Shown here: piece after piece, positions 23,937-32,807 of the stretch
How positions within the stretch are numbered: the first letter of the stretch is position 1
Layout: every line of letters starts with the position of its first letter
Origin: Pseudomonas sp. FeN3W
GTDB taxonomy: Bacteria > Pseudomonadota > Gammaproteobacteria > Pseudomonadales > Pseudomonadaceae
Direction of reading: 5' to 3'
DNA: 64,000 nucleotides
Assembly: GCA_030263805.2 (NCBI GenBank)
Contig: CP136010.1
Location: forward strand, 4,603,001 to 4,667,000
Notes under the pieces: generated by a model
Databases searched by the model: none
What the model saw: the letters and a program-made list of their open reading frames with translations, nothing else
Told to the model about the DNA's origin: nothing
Made by a program: the position numbers and the translations under genes

Positions 23937-25736
23937 TCATTCTTCTACGCGGACTTCGCGGAACATCCCGAGGTCCATGTGCATCAGCATGTGGCAGTGG
24001 TAGGCCCAGCGACCGAGGGCGTCGGCGGTGACGCGATAGCTGCGTTTCGAACCCGGTGGCATGTCGATGGTGTGCTTGCGCACCTGGAAATTGCCGTGTT
24101 CGTCCTCCAGATCGCTCCACAGCCCGTGCAGGTGGATGGGGTGGTGCATCATGGTGTCGTTGACCAGGACGAAGCGCACCCGCTCGCCATACTTGAGGCG
24201 GATTGGCTCGGCGTCGGCGAAGGGAATGCCGTCGAACGACCAGGCGAAGCGTTCCATATGGCCGGTCAGGTGCAGTTCGATGGTGCGCGTCGGCTCACGG
24301 CCGTCCGGATCGGCGAAGGTGCTGTGCAGGTCGGCATAGGTCAGCACGCGCCGGCCGTTATCGCGCAGGCCGATGCCGGGATCGTCCAGCTTGGGCACCG
24401 GCATCATGGTCTGCATGTCCACCAGCGGGTTGTCGGTTTCGCTTGCCGGATGCGTCTGCATGCCGCCGCCGGACGAGCCGTGGCCCATGGTGGCGTGGTC
24501 CATCTGGCCATTCATCTCATTCTGATTCATCGCGCCGTGATTCATGTCGCCATGCCCGGCGTGAGGATCGTCGCTCGGCGCAGGCGCAGCAGCCTGGCCG
24601 TGGGCGGCATGATCACCGTGGCCCATGTCCTCCATGCTCAGCTCTGGGCGCGGGTCCGGCTTGGGCACCGGCGCCTGCAGGCCATCGCGCACGGCCAGGG
24701 TCCCACGGGCATAGCCGCTGCGGTCCATGGCTTGGGCGAACAGGGTGTAGGCGTCCTGGCTGCCGTCCGGCTCGACGATCACATCGAGGGTTTCCGCCAC
24801 GGCCAGGCGCACTTCGTCCACCTGCACCGGTTCGACGTTCTGCCCATCTGCGGCGACCACGGTGAGCTTGAGGCCGGGAATGCGGAAGTCGAAATAGCTC
24901 ATCGCCGAACCGTTGATCAGGCGCAGGCGGATTCGCTCGCCTGGCTGGAACAGGCCGGTCCAGTTGCCGTCCGGCGCCTGGCCGTTGAGCAGGTAGGTGT
25001 AGGTGGCACCGCTGATGTCGGCGAGATCGGTCGGCGACATGTTCATCTTCGCCCAGGCCCAGCGCTCGCTGACGGTGTCACTCCAGCCGTTGTCGGCGAC
25101 ATCGTCGATGAAATCGCCAAGCGTGCGGCGGCCCTGGTTGTAGTAGTCCGAGCGCTTCTTCAGCTTGGCCAGCACCCGCGCCGGGCTTTCGTCGGTCCAG
25201 TCGGAGAGGAACACCACGTAGTCGCGGTCGTAGCTGAATGGTTCCGGCTCCTTGGGATCGATGATCAGTGCGCCATAGACCCCCAGCTGCTCCTGGAAGC
25301 CGGAGTGGCTGTGGTACCAGTAGGTGCCGTTCTGGACGACCTTGAAGCGGTATTCGTACATGCCGTCCGGCGCGATGCCGGCGAAGCTAAAGCCGGGAAC
25401 GCCGTCCATGTTGGCCGGCAGCAGGATGCCGTGTCAGTGGATGGAGGTGTCGTGGGGCAGCCGGTTGCGCACGCGCAGGGTCACAGTGTCGCCCTCGCGC
25501 CAGCGCAGCAGCGGGCCGGGAATGCTGCCGTTGATGGCCATGGCGGTGCGGCGTTTGCCGGTGAAGTCGACGCTCATGGAGTCAATGGTGAGGTCGAACT
25601 CGGTGCCGCTGAGCACCGTCGGCTGGCCTGGGCTGGTCAGCGCCCAGACGGGCTGTTGCCACAGCCCGAGGCCAGCGACGGCGCCGCCGGCAGCCAGGCT
25701 TTTGACGAAGGTGCGCCGAGAACTGGTCAATTGCAT
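23937..25736 (-). pseudogene. copA: Multicopper oxidase CopA interrupted by an in-frame TGA
   Basis: The full frame is 600 codons. It begins MQLTSSRRTFVKSLAAGG, a twin-arginine export signal. The first oxidase domain is intact to residues DTSIH, then codon 101 is TGA (minus strand; plus-strand tca at 25434-25436) followed at once by HGILLPANMDGVPG. Family members have Trp here, in the HWHG copper motif, so one TGG-to-TGA change accounts for it. Downstream everything is preserved: YWYHSHSGFQEQ, a Met/His-rich insert (about 345-395), HPIHLHG and WAYHCHMLMHMDLGMF. The downstream frame alone would lack the export signal and first copper ligands. A sequencing error or readthrough cannot be excluded. 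Confidence 0.85.
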
Positions 25737-25849
25737 GCGGGTCCTGTTCGGTCGATCGAATTGTTGGTTTGCCGCCGCGCAGGCGCGACGTTGCAACGCT
25801 TATGACAAGCACCATAGCGCGGTGCATCTGTCAGCGACCTGAAGCGAAA

Positions 25850-25864
25850 ATTACGATTTTGTCA
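25850..25864. promoter_or_regulatory. cop box (CopR site) upstream of copA
   Basis: ATTACGATTTTGTCA lies 114 bases before the copA start. It matches 13 of 15 positions with the site before copR (26801-26815) and resembles the known CopR/CusR-type operator (TGACA-N5-GTAAT on the other strand). It should make copA and the following genes responsive to CopRS. Confidence 0.75.
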
Positions 25865-25945
25865 TCTGGCAGCGTGGCCATCCGCAATCGGGCTGGCCCT
25901 GCCGGAGATGCCGAACGGCATCGCGTGTCCTGATGGCAGCGCGGC

Positions 25946-26392
25946 TTAGCGAACCGGCTGCGCGCCGAGGTACTCGCCGAGTACCAGATCGCGGCCCTTG
26001 GTGGTCAGGCCGATCACCTGGTACTGCTGGTGCGGCTGGCCATAATCCATGCCCGGCGAGCCCGCCGGCATGCCCGGTACGGCAACACCGGCGAGATCGT
26101 CGCGCTTCTGCAGCTCATGAATCGCCGCAACCGGAACGTGGCCTTCGACGAACTTGCCGTCAATCACACCGGTGTGGCATGAGCCCAGGCGCGGCGCGAC
26201 ACCCAGCTTCTGCTTGACCGCAGACATGTTGCTTTCGACGTGATCGCGCACCTCGAACCCGTTGGCCTCGAGGTACTTGATCCAGTCCTTGCAGCAGCCG
26301 CAGTTGGCATCGCGATGCACATCGATGACATCCGCGGCGTGGGCCATGCCGGACATCAGCAGAGCGGCGAGTGCGGTGAGGTAGAGTTTCAT
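25946..26392 (-). CDS. copG: DUF411 periplasmic copper protein, CopG-like
   Basis: 148 residues. The signal peptide ends near MAHA. The mature protein starts VIDVHRDANCGCCKDWIKYLEANGFEV, giving the CxCC motif of DUF411 proteins, a thioredoxin-like fold. Further conserved points are LGSCHTGVIDGKFVEGHVP and GMPAGSPGMDYG. The P. aeruginosa homologue CopG binds a copper cluster and is proposed to interconvert Cu(I) and Cu(II). Start chosen after GGAGAAGCCC. It follows the CopZ-like gene by 20 bases and is probably driven by the CueR-type promoter upstream of that gene. Confidence 0.88.
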   Translation of the reverse strand: MKLYLTALAALLMSGMAHAADVIDVHRDANCGCCKDWIKYLEANGFEVRDHVESNMSAVKQKLGVAPRLGSCHTGVIDGKFVEGHVPVAAIHELQKRDDLAGVAVPGMPAGSPGMDYGQPHQQYQVIGLTTKGRDLVLGEYLGAQPVR

Positions 26393-26412
26393 GGGCTTCT
26401 CCAGAGCGATGT

Positions 26413-26670
26413 TCAGTTGCAGCCGCAACCGCATCCGGTTTTGCGGGGCGTCGGGGCGGACGAGTCGGTGGTGACCTCGGCAGGGTAACCGGCTTCGTCG
26501 AGTGCGGCGATCAGCTCCGCGCTATCGGCCGTGCCGTCTATCCGGGCGAGCCCGGCGGCCAGATCGACCTCGACGCGCTCGACACCCGCCAAGGGCTGTA
26601 GTGCCGCGGTTACATGCCGGACGCACGCGCCGCAGGTCATGCCGGATACCTTGAGTTGAATGCTGGTCAT
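26413..26670 (-). CDS. Heavy-metal-associated domain protein, CopZ-like copper chaperone
   Basis: 85 residues: a single HMA ferredoxin-like domain with the metal motif GMTCGACVRHV near the N-terminus, followed by a Ser/Pro/Thr linker and a Cys-rich end (KTGCGCGCN) that adds three extra cysteines. It would carry Cu(I) in the cytoplasm. The start at 26670 is the Met of MTSIQLKVSGMTC; a long upstream open frame runs through the promoter and is not coding. It is the first gene after a CueR-type promoter. Confidence 0.88.
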   Translation of the reverse strand: MTSIQLKVSGMTCGACVRHVTAALQPLAGVERVEVDLAAGLARIDGTADSAELIAALDEAGYPAEVTTDSSAPTPRKTGCGCGCN

Positions 26671-26710
26671 GGGATGGTCCTCGGTTAGCCAGTCTGGTAG
26701 CACTGGCTTG

Positions 26711-26741
26711 ATGCTCAACCTTGACGCGATGGTAAGGTCAA
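26711..26741 (-). promoter_or_regulatory. CueR-type (MerR family) promoter for the copZ-copG unit
   Basis: On the minus strand a -35 TTGACC is followed by a 19-base spacer and a poor -10 (GAGCAT). The long spacer holds a dyad, ACCTTACC at one end and GTCAAGGT at the other (plus strand 26718-26738). This architecture is characteristic of MerR-family copper promoters, where the regulator untwists the over-long spacer. No merR/cueR gene is in the window. Confidence 0.78.
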
Positions 26742-26800
26742 GCCTCATTTTTCTGAGTACCACGCTAACCCCGGCGGCCTGACAAGAGGCTGATCGGAAG

Positions 26801-26815
26801 ATTACTTTTTTGTCA
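26801..26815. promoter_or_regulatory. cop box (CopR site) upstream of copR
   Basis: ATTACTTTTTTGTCA, 68 bases before copR, is nearly identical to the site before copA. It implies autoregulation of copRS. The 212 bases between the CopZ-like gene and copR thus hold two divergent copper promoters under different regulator types. Confidence 0.75.
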
Positions 26816-26882
26816 GCTTCGTGGCGTCCCAGCTGCGGGCACTGCCACACTTGCGGCGTCGCCACCGAAGGAACTCGCCGCC

Positions 26883-27566
26883 ATGAAATTGCTGGTCGCT
26901 GAAGACGAACCGAAAACCGGCATGTACCTGCAACAGGGGCTGAGCGAGGCCGGCTTCACCGTCGACCGTGTTACCAGCGGCACCGACGCGCTGCAGCATG
27001 TGCTGAGTACGCCCTATGACCTGCTGATTCTCGACGTGATGATGCCGGGCCTGGATGGCTGGGAAGTGTTGCGCCTGGTGCGGGCGTCGGGCAACGAGGT
27101 GCCGGTGCTGTTTCTGACCGCGCGCGATCGCGTCGAGGATCGCGTCAAGGGGCTGGAGCTGGCCGCCGACGATTATCTGGTCAAGCCGTTCGCTTTCTCC
27201 GAACTGCTGGCGCGCGTGCGCACGCTGCTGCGACGAGGCAACGCGGCGGCCTTGCAGACCCAGCTGAAGATCGCCGATCTGGACGTCGATCTGCTCAAGC
27301 GCCGCGCCATGCGGGCTGGCCAGCGTATCGACCTGACCGCCAAGGAATTCGCCCTGCTGGAACTGCTCCTGCGCCGGCGCGGCGAGGTGCTGCCCAAGTC
27401 GCTGATCGCCTCGCAGGTGTGGGACATGAATTTCGACAGCGACACCAATGTCATCGAGGTGGCGATCCGTCGCTTGCGGGTGAAGATCGACGATGGCTTC
27501 GAGCCCAAGCTGATCCACACCGCACGGGGCATGGGTTACATGCTCGACGAGCCGGACGCGCCATGA
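26883..27566 (+). CDS. copR: Heavy-metal response regulator CopR
   Basis: 227 residues. A receiver domain (1-118) with acidic pocket EDE, phosphoacceptor Asp in LLILDVMMPGLDG and Lys in YLVKPFAF is joined to an OmpR-type winged helix (about 128-224: DLTAKEFALLELLLRRRGEVLPKSLI, NVIEVAIRRLRVKIDDGF). It closely follows the CusR/CopR/CzcR pattern. The stop overlaps copS by 4 bases. It is predicted to bind the two cop boxes. Confidence 0.94.
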   Translation: MKLLVAEDEPKTGMYLQQGLSEAGFTVDRVTSGTDALQHVLSTPYDLLILDVMMPGLDGWEVLRLVRASGNEVPVLFLTARDRVEDRVKGLELAADDYLVKPFAFSELLARVRTLLRRGNAAALQTQLKIADLDVDLLKRRAMRAGQRIDLTAKEFALLELLLRRRGEVLPKSLIASQVWDMNFDSDTNVIEVAIRRLRVKIDDGFEPKLIHTARGMGYMLDEPDAP

Positions 27567-28927
27567 AGCGGCTGTCGCTGACCGCGCGGCTGAGCCTGAT
27601 GTTCATGCTAGCGGTGACCGGCGTGCTGGCGGCGGCCGGCTATTTCTTCAGCCAGCTCAGTGAGCATCACTTCGACGAACTGGACCGCCATACGCTGCAC
27701 GAAAAGCTCGAGGCAAGCCGACGCCTGCTAGGGGAGCTGGACGACCTGCAGAACTTCGAGCGCGTTCGCCCACAGCTGCAGGCGCTGCTCGGCGGGCACA
27801 GCGAGATGCGCGGTTTCATTTTCGATGAACGCGGTGCACAGCTGTTTCCTCAGCCGGGCGTTGATGAAGCGGAACCGCCGCTACTCGAGCTGATCGGCCG
27901 GGAGGCGGGAGAGCTGACACTGGACGGCCACGTCTGGCGTGGCGAGGCAGGGCATGTCGCGATCGGCGCGCAGCGGCTGACCTTGCTCATCCTGCTCGAT
28001 GTCACCGCGCACAAGGCCTTCTTCCATACGTTCAGCGGCTGGCTATGGTCGGCGCTGGTGCTCTGTGCCTTGCTCAGCGGGCTGCTCGGCTGGCTGCTGG
28101 TGCGCAGCGGCTTGCGACCGTTGCGCGAGGTTACCCAGGTGGCCGCCTCCGTCTCGGCCAAGTCGCTGCGCGAGCGCATCCCCGACGAGTCGACCCCGGC
28201 CGAGCTGCAGCAGCTGGTGCAGGCCTTCAACGCCATGCTGGCGCGGCTGGAAGACGCCTTCGTGCGGTTGTCGAACTTCTCCGCCGACATCGCCCACGAG
28301 CTGCGCACGCCGCTGAGCAACCTGATGACCCACACCGAGGTGGCGCTGACCCGCGCGCGCACGCTGGATCAGTACCAGGACAACCTGCATTCGAATCTGG
28401 AGGAGTTGCAGCGCATGTCGCGGATGATCGACGACATGCTGTTTCTGGCCAAGGCGGATAACGGGCTGATCGTGCCGGACGCCAAGCCCGTCGCGCTGGA
28501 GGCGTTGTGCGCGCAGCTGCTGGACTATTACCAGCTCTCGGCCGACGAGCGCGGGGTGCGCTTCGAGCTGTCCGGTGCCGGTACGATTCAGGGCGACTTG
28601 TCGATGCTGCGTCGGGCGCTGTCGAACCTGCTGTCCAATGCGCTGCGCTATACGCCGGATGCCGGGGTGATTCGTGTGACCATCGAGCGCGGCGCTGGCC
28701 AGGTGACGCTTGAGGTAAGCAATCCCGGCGCGACCATCGCGCCCGAGCATCTGGAGCGACTGTTCGACCGCTTCTACCGGGTGGACCCGGCGCGCCGCGA
28801 AGGCAGCCCGAGCAATGCCGGCCTGGGGCTGGCGATCACCCGTTCGATCGTTCAGGCCCATCAGGGCCGTATCCATTGCACCTCCGCGCAGGGCTGGACG
28901 TCCTTCCGCCTGGAATTCCCCGGCTAA
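27563..28927 (+). CDS. copS: Heavy-metal sensor histidine kinase CopS
   Basis: 454 residues. Helix 1 (about 8-30), a periplasmic loop of roughly 130 residues, helix 2 (about 165-190), a HAMP linker, the H-box NFSADIAHELRTPLSNLMTHTEV, and a HATPase domain with N-box ALSNLLSNALRYTP and G-box NAGLGLAITRSI. The family senses periplasmic Cu(I) or Ag(I) through His/Met residues in the loop. Start codon overlaps copR (ATGA). Its stop lies close to the convergent DsbS-like kinase gene. Confidence 0.93.
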   Translation: MKRLSLTARLSLMFMLAVTGVLAAAGYFFSQLSEHHFDELDRHTLHEKLEASRRLLGELDDLQNFERVRPQLQALLGGHSEMRGFIFDERGAQLFPQPGVDEAEPPLLELIGREAGELTLDGHVWRGEAGHVAIGAQRLTLLILLDVTAHKAFFHTFSGWLWSALVLCALLSGLLGWLLVRSGLRPLREVTQVAASVSAKSLRERIPDESTPAELQQLVQAFNAMLARLEDAFVRLSNFSADIAHELRTPLSNLMTHTEVALTRARTLDQYQDNLHSNLEELQRMSRMIDDMLFLAKADNGLIVPDAKPVALEALCAQLLDYYQLSADERGVRFELSGAGTIQGDLSMLRRALSNLLSNALRYTPDAGVIRVTIERGAGQVTLEVSNPGATIAPEHLERLFDRFYRVDPARREGSPSNAGLGLAITRSIVQAHQGRIHCTSAQGWTSFRLEFPG

Positions 28928-28935
28928 GCGCATGC

Positions 28936-30258
28936 TCAGCGCTGCAACGGCACCGTCAGCGATACGCGCAGGCCGTCGGCCTGGCTGTCGAAGGTGAGGG
29001 TGCAGTCGCAGCGTTGCGCGATCGCCTGGACGATGGCCAGGCCCAGGCCGCTGCCGCTGCTGGCGGCGTGTCGCCAGAAGCGCCGGGTCAGGTGCTCGAG
29101 ATGTTCGGCAGCGATGCCCGGGCCCTGGTCGCGTACTTCGAAGCGTACTCGCTCCGCTTCAGGCAGCAGGGTCAGCGTGACGGCGCTGCCCGGCGCGGTG
29201 TGGCGCTGGGCATTCTCCAGCAGGTTGCGCAGCGCGGCGATGGCCAGCACCGGCGGCATCGCCAGCGGCGTGTCGGGCAATTCCGCCGGGACCTGCAACA
29301 GGATTGGCGCGCCATCGCCGCCACTGGCGTCCTGAATCGCCAGCCGCGCGACCTCGGCGGCGGTGCACTGCAGGCCATCGTCGAAATCCAGACTGCCTTC
29401 CACCCGGGCCAGCAACAGCAGCTGTTCCAGCGTGCGCTGCAGCCGATCGGCGCCGGCCTCGGCGTTGGCCAGCGCCTGTTCGGCGGCGGTACCTTCGGTC
29501 ATGCGTGCCACCTGCAGGTGGGTCTTGATCGCCGTCAGCGGGCTGCGCAGTTCGTGGGCGGCGTCGCCGGTCAGCCGGCGTTCGCGTTCGATGGCCTGGG
29601 CGATGCGCTGGAACAGCTGGTTCTGCGTCTGCACCAGCGGCAGCAGCTCCGCCGGCAGGCCTTCGACCGGCAAGGGTTCGAGGGAGTCGGCGCTGCGTCG
29701 GGTCAGGGCCTCGCGAATCCTGCGCAGGGGCGCCAGCCCACGGCCCAGGCCGAGCCAGAGCAGACCCAGGCTGCCGAGCAGGGCGACCGCCACGGGCAGC
29801 GCCGCCGCCAGCAACACCGAGCGCTTCAGCGCGGCACGTTCATCCAGGCGGTCGGCCGTGGTGATGCGCAGCTCGCCTTGCACCAGCGTGAAGCTGCGCC
29901 AGGGCACGCCGTCGATCAGTTGGTCGCGAAAGCCGTTCTGCTCGGCGTCGAGCTGCTGGTCGGGCGCACTGTGGCTGCGCGCCAGCACCTCGCCACGCAG
30001 CGAGCTGACCTGGCAGGCCAGGCCGTTGGGGATGCCCAGTTGCTCGGCGCTCAGGCGCTGCGGCGGGCCGTCGCCGGGCACCGGCTGCGGCAACTGCACC
30101 AGCAGGCCGGCGACCATGCGCGCCGAGGCCGCCAGGCGCTGGTCGAGCGAGAGCATCATCTGGCTGCGCAGATCGACCAGCATCCAGGTCGCGGCCAGCG
30201 CCCAGAGCAGCACGAAGGCCGAGCCGAGCATCAGGGTCAGGCGCAGACGCAGGCTCAT
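28936..30258 (-). CDS. dsbS: Sensor histidine kinase of the QseC type, DsbS-like
   Basis: 440 residues. Membrane segments near 5-27 and about 145-170 flank a periplasmic loop; a HAMP linker precedes the H-box LTGDAAHELRSPLTAIKTHLQVA and the ATPase domain (N-box ALRNLLENAQRHT, G-box SGSGLGLAIVQAIAQ). It overlaps the response regulator gene by 4 bases. The pair is divergent from dsbD-dsbE-dsbG, the arrangement of DsbRS in P. aeruginosa, which senses copper and controls disulfide-bond genes. Function assigned by this synteny. Confidence 0.82.
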   Translation of the reverse strand: MSLRLRLTLMLGSAFVLLWALAATWMLVDLRSQMMLSLDQRLAASARMVAGLLVQLPQPVPGDGPPQRLSAEQLGIPNGLACQVSSLRGEVLARSHSAPDQQLDAEQNGFRDQLIDGVPWRSFTLVQGELRITTADRLDERAALKRSVLLAAALPVAVALLGSLGLLWLGLGRGLAPLRRIREALTRRSADSLEPLPVEGLPAELLPLVQTQNQLFQRIAQAIERERRLTGDAAHELRSPLTAIKTHLQVARMTEGTAAEQALANAEAGADRLQRTLEQLLLLARVEGSLDFDDGLQCTAAEVARLAIQDASGGDGAPILLQVPAELPDTPLAMPPVLAIAALRNLLENAQRHTAPGSAVTLTLLPEAERVRFEVRDQGPGIAAEHLEHLTRRFWRHAASSGSGLGLAIVQAIAQRCDCTLTFDSQADGLRVSLTVPLQR

Positions 30259-30932
30259 GACGCGTCCTCGTCACCTGCCGGACCGAGGCGGTAGCCGAGG
30301 CCGCGCACGGTTTCGACGATGCCGCTGCCGAGCTTGCGCCGCAGGTGGTGGATATGCACGTTGAGGGCATTGCTCTCGACATCATCGGCAAAACCATAGA
30401 CCGCGTCCTTGAGCTGCTCGCTGCTGAGCACCCGGCCCTGATTGTTGAGCAGTGCCTGCAGCAGTGCCTGTTCGCGGCGTGACAGGTCGACGAGGCGGCC
30501 GTCCAGGCGTGCTTCGCAGCGGCTCGGGTCGTAGCTCAACCGGCCATGTTCGATGAGGTTGACGCTGCGCCCGGACATGCGCCGCATCAGCGTGTGCAGG
30601 CGCGCGGCCAGTTCGCGCAGGTCGAAGGGCTTGAGCAGGTAGTCATCGGCACCCGCCTGCAGGCCGGTGACCCGGTCGCTGACGGCATCGCGCGCGGTGA
30701 GCACCAGCACCGGCAGCTCCAGGCCCTGCTGGCGCAGGCGTCGCAGCAGGGCGAGGCCGTCTTCGTCGGGCAGGCCGAGGTCGAGGATCAGCACATCGAA
30801 GTGCGCCGCGCGCAGCAGGGCTTCGGTAGCCGCCGCGGTCGCGGCGTGGTCGACGATCAGGCCCTGGGCATTGAGCCCGGCGACGATACCGCTGGCGATC
30901 AGCGCGTCGTCTTCGGCAAGCAGCACGTGCAT
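30255..30932 (-). CDS. dsbR: OmpR-family response regulator, DsbR-like
   Basis: 225 residues. The receiver domain has EDD near the N-terminus, the phospho-Asp in LILDLGLPDEDG and Lys in YLLKPFDL. The winged helix (about 125-218) contains LSRREQALLQALLNNQGRVLSSEQL and NALNVHIHHLRRKLGSG, the PmrA/QseB subfamily pattern. It is divergent from dsbD, with a GTTAAT-N5-GTTAAT direct repeat between them, the spacing expected for a PmrA/QseB-type dimer. Expected target: the dsbDEG operon. Confidence 0.85.
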   Translation of the reverse strand: MHVLLAEDDALIASGIVAGLNAQGLIVDHAATAAATEALLRAAHFDVLILDLGLPDEDGLALLRRLRQQGLELPVLVLTARDAVSDRVTGLQAGADDYLLKPFDLRELAARLHTLMRRMSGRSVNLIEHGRLSYDPSRCEARLDGRLVDLSRREQALLQALLNNQGRVLSSEQLKDAVYGFADDVESNALNVHIHHLRRKLGSGIVETVRGLGYRLGPAGDEDAS

Positions 30933-31006
30933 GGGGAGGGTCCGCAGAAAAAGCTCAAGGGTGGACCTTAGCGATTAAGGCAACGTTATGCAGCCCGTGC
31001 CATGGC

Positions 31007-31023
31007 GTTAATGGCGCGTTAAT
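31007..31023. promoter_or_regulatory. Direct-repeat operator for the PmrA/QseB-type regulator (DsbR)
   Basis: GTTAAT (31007-31012), 5 bases, GTTAAT (31018-31023). The 11-bp period and the half-site resemble the PmrA box (CTTAAT-N5-CTTAAT). It is 48 bases before dsbD and 75 bases before dsbR, inside the only divergent gap between them. Confidence 0.65.
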
Positions 31024-31070
31024 CCCGCCCCGGCATGCTGCGCGGCAGTCATTTCTCGGCCAGGACTCTC

Positions 31071-32807
31071 ATGCGCACATTGGTTCTTCTGCTGTTTCTG
31101 CTGGCGCCCGGATTGGCGCTGCCGGCCGGCGGGCTGTTTGGCGGCGGCTCGCAGGGTGATTTTCTGCCGGTGGACGAGGCGTTCGTGCTGACGGTCAGCC
31201 CGCAGGAGAACGGCGCGACGCGGCTGCACTGGCGGATCGCACCGGGCTATTACCTCTATCAGCAGCGTCTGCAGTTCGACGGCCTGCCGCCGGAGCGCCA
31301 GCCGCCGCTGCCCGAGGGCGAGCCCTACAGCGACGAGTTTTTCGGCGATTCGCAGATCTACCGAGACAGTCTCGAACTGCTGATCCCGCCAGGCGCGGAG
31401 AACAGTGTGCGCCTCGGCTGGCAGGGCTGCGCCGATGCCGGGCTCTGCTATCCACCGCAGACCCGTGAGGTGTCGCTGAGCGGTAACGGCACGGCGTCGG
31501 CAGCGTCCGGGTTGGCCGAAGATCAGGCACTGGTCAGCGGCCTAGAGAGTCAGGCTCTGGCCTGGAGCCTGCTGGTGTTCTTCGGTCTCGGTCTGTTGCT
31601 GGCCTTCACCCCTTGTTCGCTGCCGATGCTGCCGATCCTGGCAGGCATCGTGGTCGGCAGCGGTGCCACCTCGCGCCGTGGTTTCGCCCTGGCGGCGACC
31701 TACGTAATCAGCATGGCGCTGGTCTACGCCGGGCTCGGTGTGCTGGCGGCGCTGCTCGGCGCCAACTTGCAGGCGGCGCTGCAGCAGCCCTGGTTGCTGA
31801 CCAGCTTCGCCGTGCTGTTCGTGCTGCTGGCGCTGCCAATGTTCGGTTTGTTCGAGCTGCAATTGCCGATGGCGCTGCGCGATCGTCTGCAGCGTTTCGG
31901 TGATCGCCAGCGCGGGGGCAGCCTCGCCGGGGCTGGCGCGCTGGGCGTGCTCTCCGGCCTGCTGGTCGGCCCCTGCATGACCGCGCCACTGGCCGCCGCG
32001 CTGCTGTTCATCGCACAGAGCGGCAGTGCGCTGCAGGGTGGCTTGGTGCTGTTCGCGCTGGGCCTGGGCATCGGCACGCCGTTGCTGTTGCTGGTGACGG
32101 TCGGCCAGCGCTTTCTGCCCAAGCCGGGCGCCTGGATGGATCGGGTCAAGGTGGTGTTCGGCTTTCTCTTCCTCGCGGCAGCGCTGTTCGTTGCGCGTCC
32201 GTTGCTGGCCGACTGGCTGTGGCTGGGCCTGTGGGGGGCGCTGTTGGTGGTGCTCGCCACCGCCTTGCTGCATGTGGCGCAGGCAGTGCAACGTCAGCGC
32301 GTGCTCTGTCACGCCAGCGGCTTTCTGCTGGGCCTGTGGGGCGCAGCGATGCTGCTCGGTGCCGCCGGCGGCGCGGACGATCCACGCCGGCCGCTGGCGA
32401 TCTATGCCGGCGGCGTGGCGAGCGCCATCTCCGCCGACGCTCACGCGCTCGGTTTCAGCGACCCGGCTGTACTCGATCGTGAACTGGCAGCGGCAAAGGC
32501 GCAGGGCCAGTGGGTGCTGATCGATTACTACGCCGACTGGTGCGTCTCCTGTAAGGTCATGGAGAAGGAGGTCTTCGGCAATGCCGAGGTGCAGGCGAGC
32601 CTGGACGGCGTGCGCGTGCTGCGCCCCGACGTGACCCGCAGCGACGCCGCCAGCCGCGAATTGCTGGACCGTTACCAGGTGCTCGGCCCGCCGACGCTGC
32701 TGTGGATCGGCCCGGATGGCGTCGAGCGCCGCGAACGCCGTATCACCGGCGAGGTCGGTGCCGGGGACTTTCTGCAGAACTGGAACCAGACCCGGGAGCG
32801 AGGTTAA
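31071..32807 (+). CDS. dsbD: Thiol:disulfide interchange protein DsbD
   Basis: 578 residues. A signal sequence (MRTLVLLLFLLAPGLA) leads to an N-terminal alpha domain with the redox pair in GCADAGLCYPP. The eight-helix membrane domain holds the second pair (TPCSLPMLPILAG and VGPCMTAPLAA). The C-terminal thioredoxin domain has DWCVSCKVMEKEVF. All three redox pairs are intact, so it should pass electrons from cytoplasmic thioredoxin to periplasmic proteins. First gene of a three-gene operon; its TAA shares a base with the next ATG. Confidence 0.93.
   Translation: MRTLVLLLFLLAPGLALPAGGLFGGGSQGDFLPVDEAFVLTVSPQENGATRLHWRIAPGYYLYQQRLQFDGLPPERQPPLPEGEPYSDEFFGDSQIYRDSLELLIPPGAENSVRLGWQGCADAGLCYPPQTREVSLSGNGTASAASGLAEDQALVSGLESQALAWSLLVFFGLGLLLAFTPCSLPMLPILAGIVVGSGATSRRGFALAATYVISMALVYAGLGVLAALLGANLQAALQQPWLLTSFAVLFVLLALPMFGLFELQLPMALRDRLQRFGDRQRGGSLAGAGALGVLSGLLVGPCMTAPLAAALLFIAQSGSALQGGLVLFALGLGIGTPLLLLVTVGQRFLPKPGAWMDRVKVVFGFLFLAAALFVARPLLADWLWLGLWGALLVVLATALLHVAQAVQRQRVLCHASGFLLGLWGAAMLLGAAGGADDPRRPLAIYAGGVASAISADAHALGFSDPAVLDRELAAAKAQGQWVLIDYYADWCVSCKVMEKEVFGNAEVQASLDGVRVLRPDVTRSDAASRELLDRYQVLGPPTLLWIGPDGVERRERRITGEVGAGDFLQNWNQTRERG

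Noticed and set aside
25434..25436. Selenocysteine at the copA TGA
   Set aside because: Family members have Trp at this place in HWHG, and no selenocysteine insertion hairpin is apparent just downstream; a nonsense mutation is simpler.
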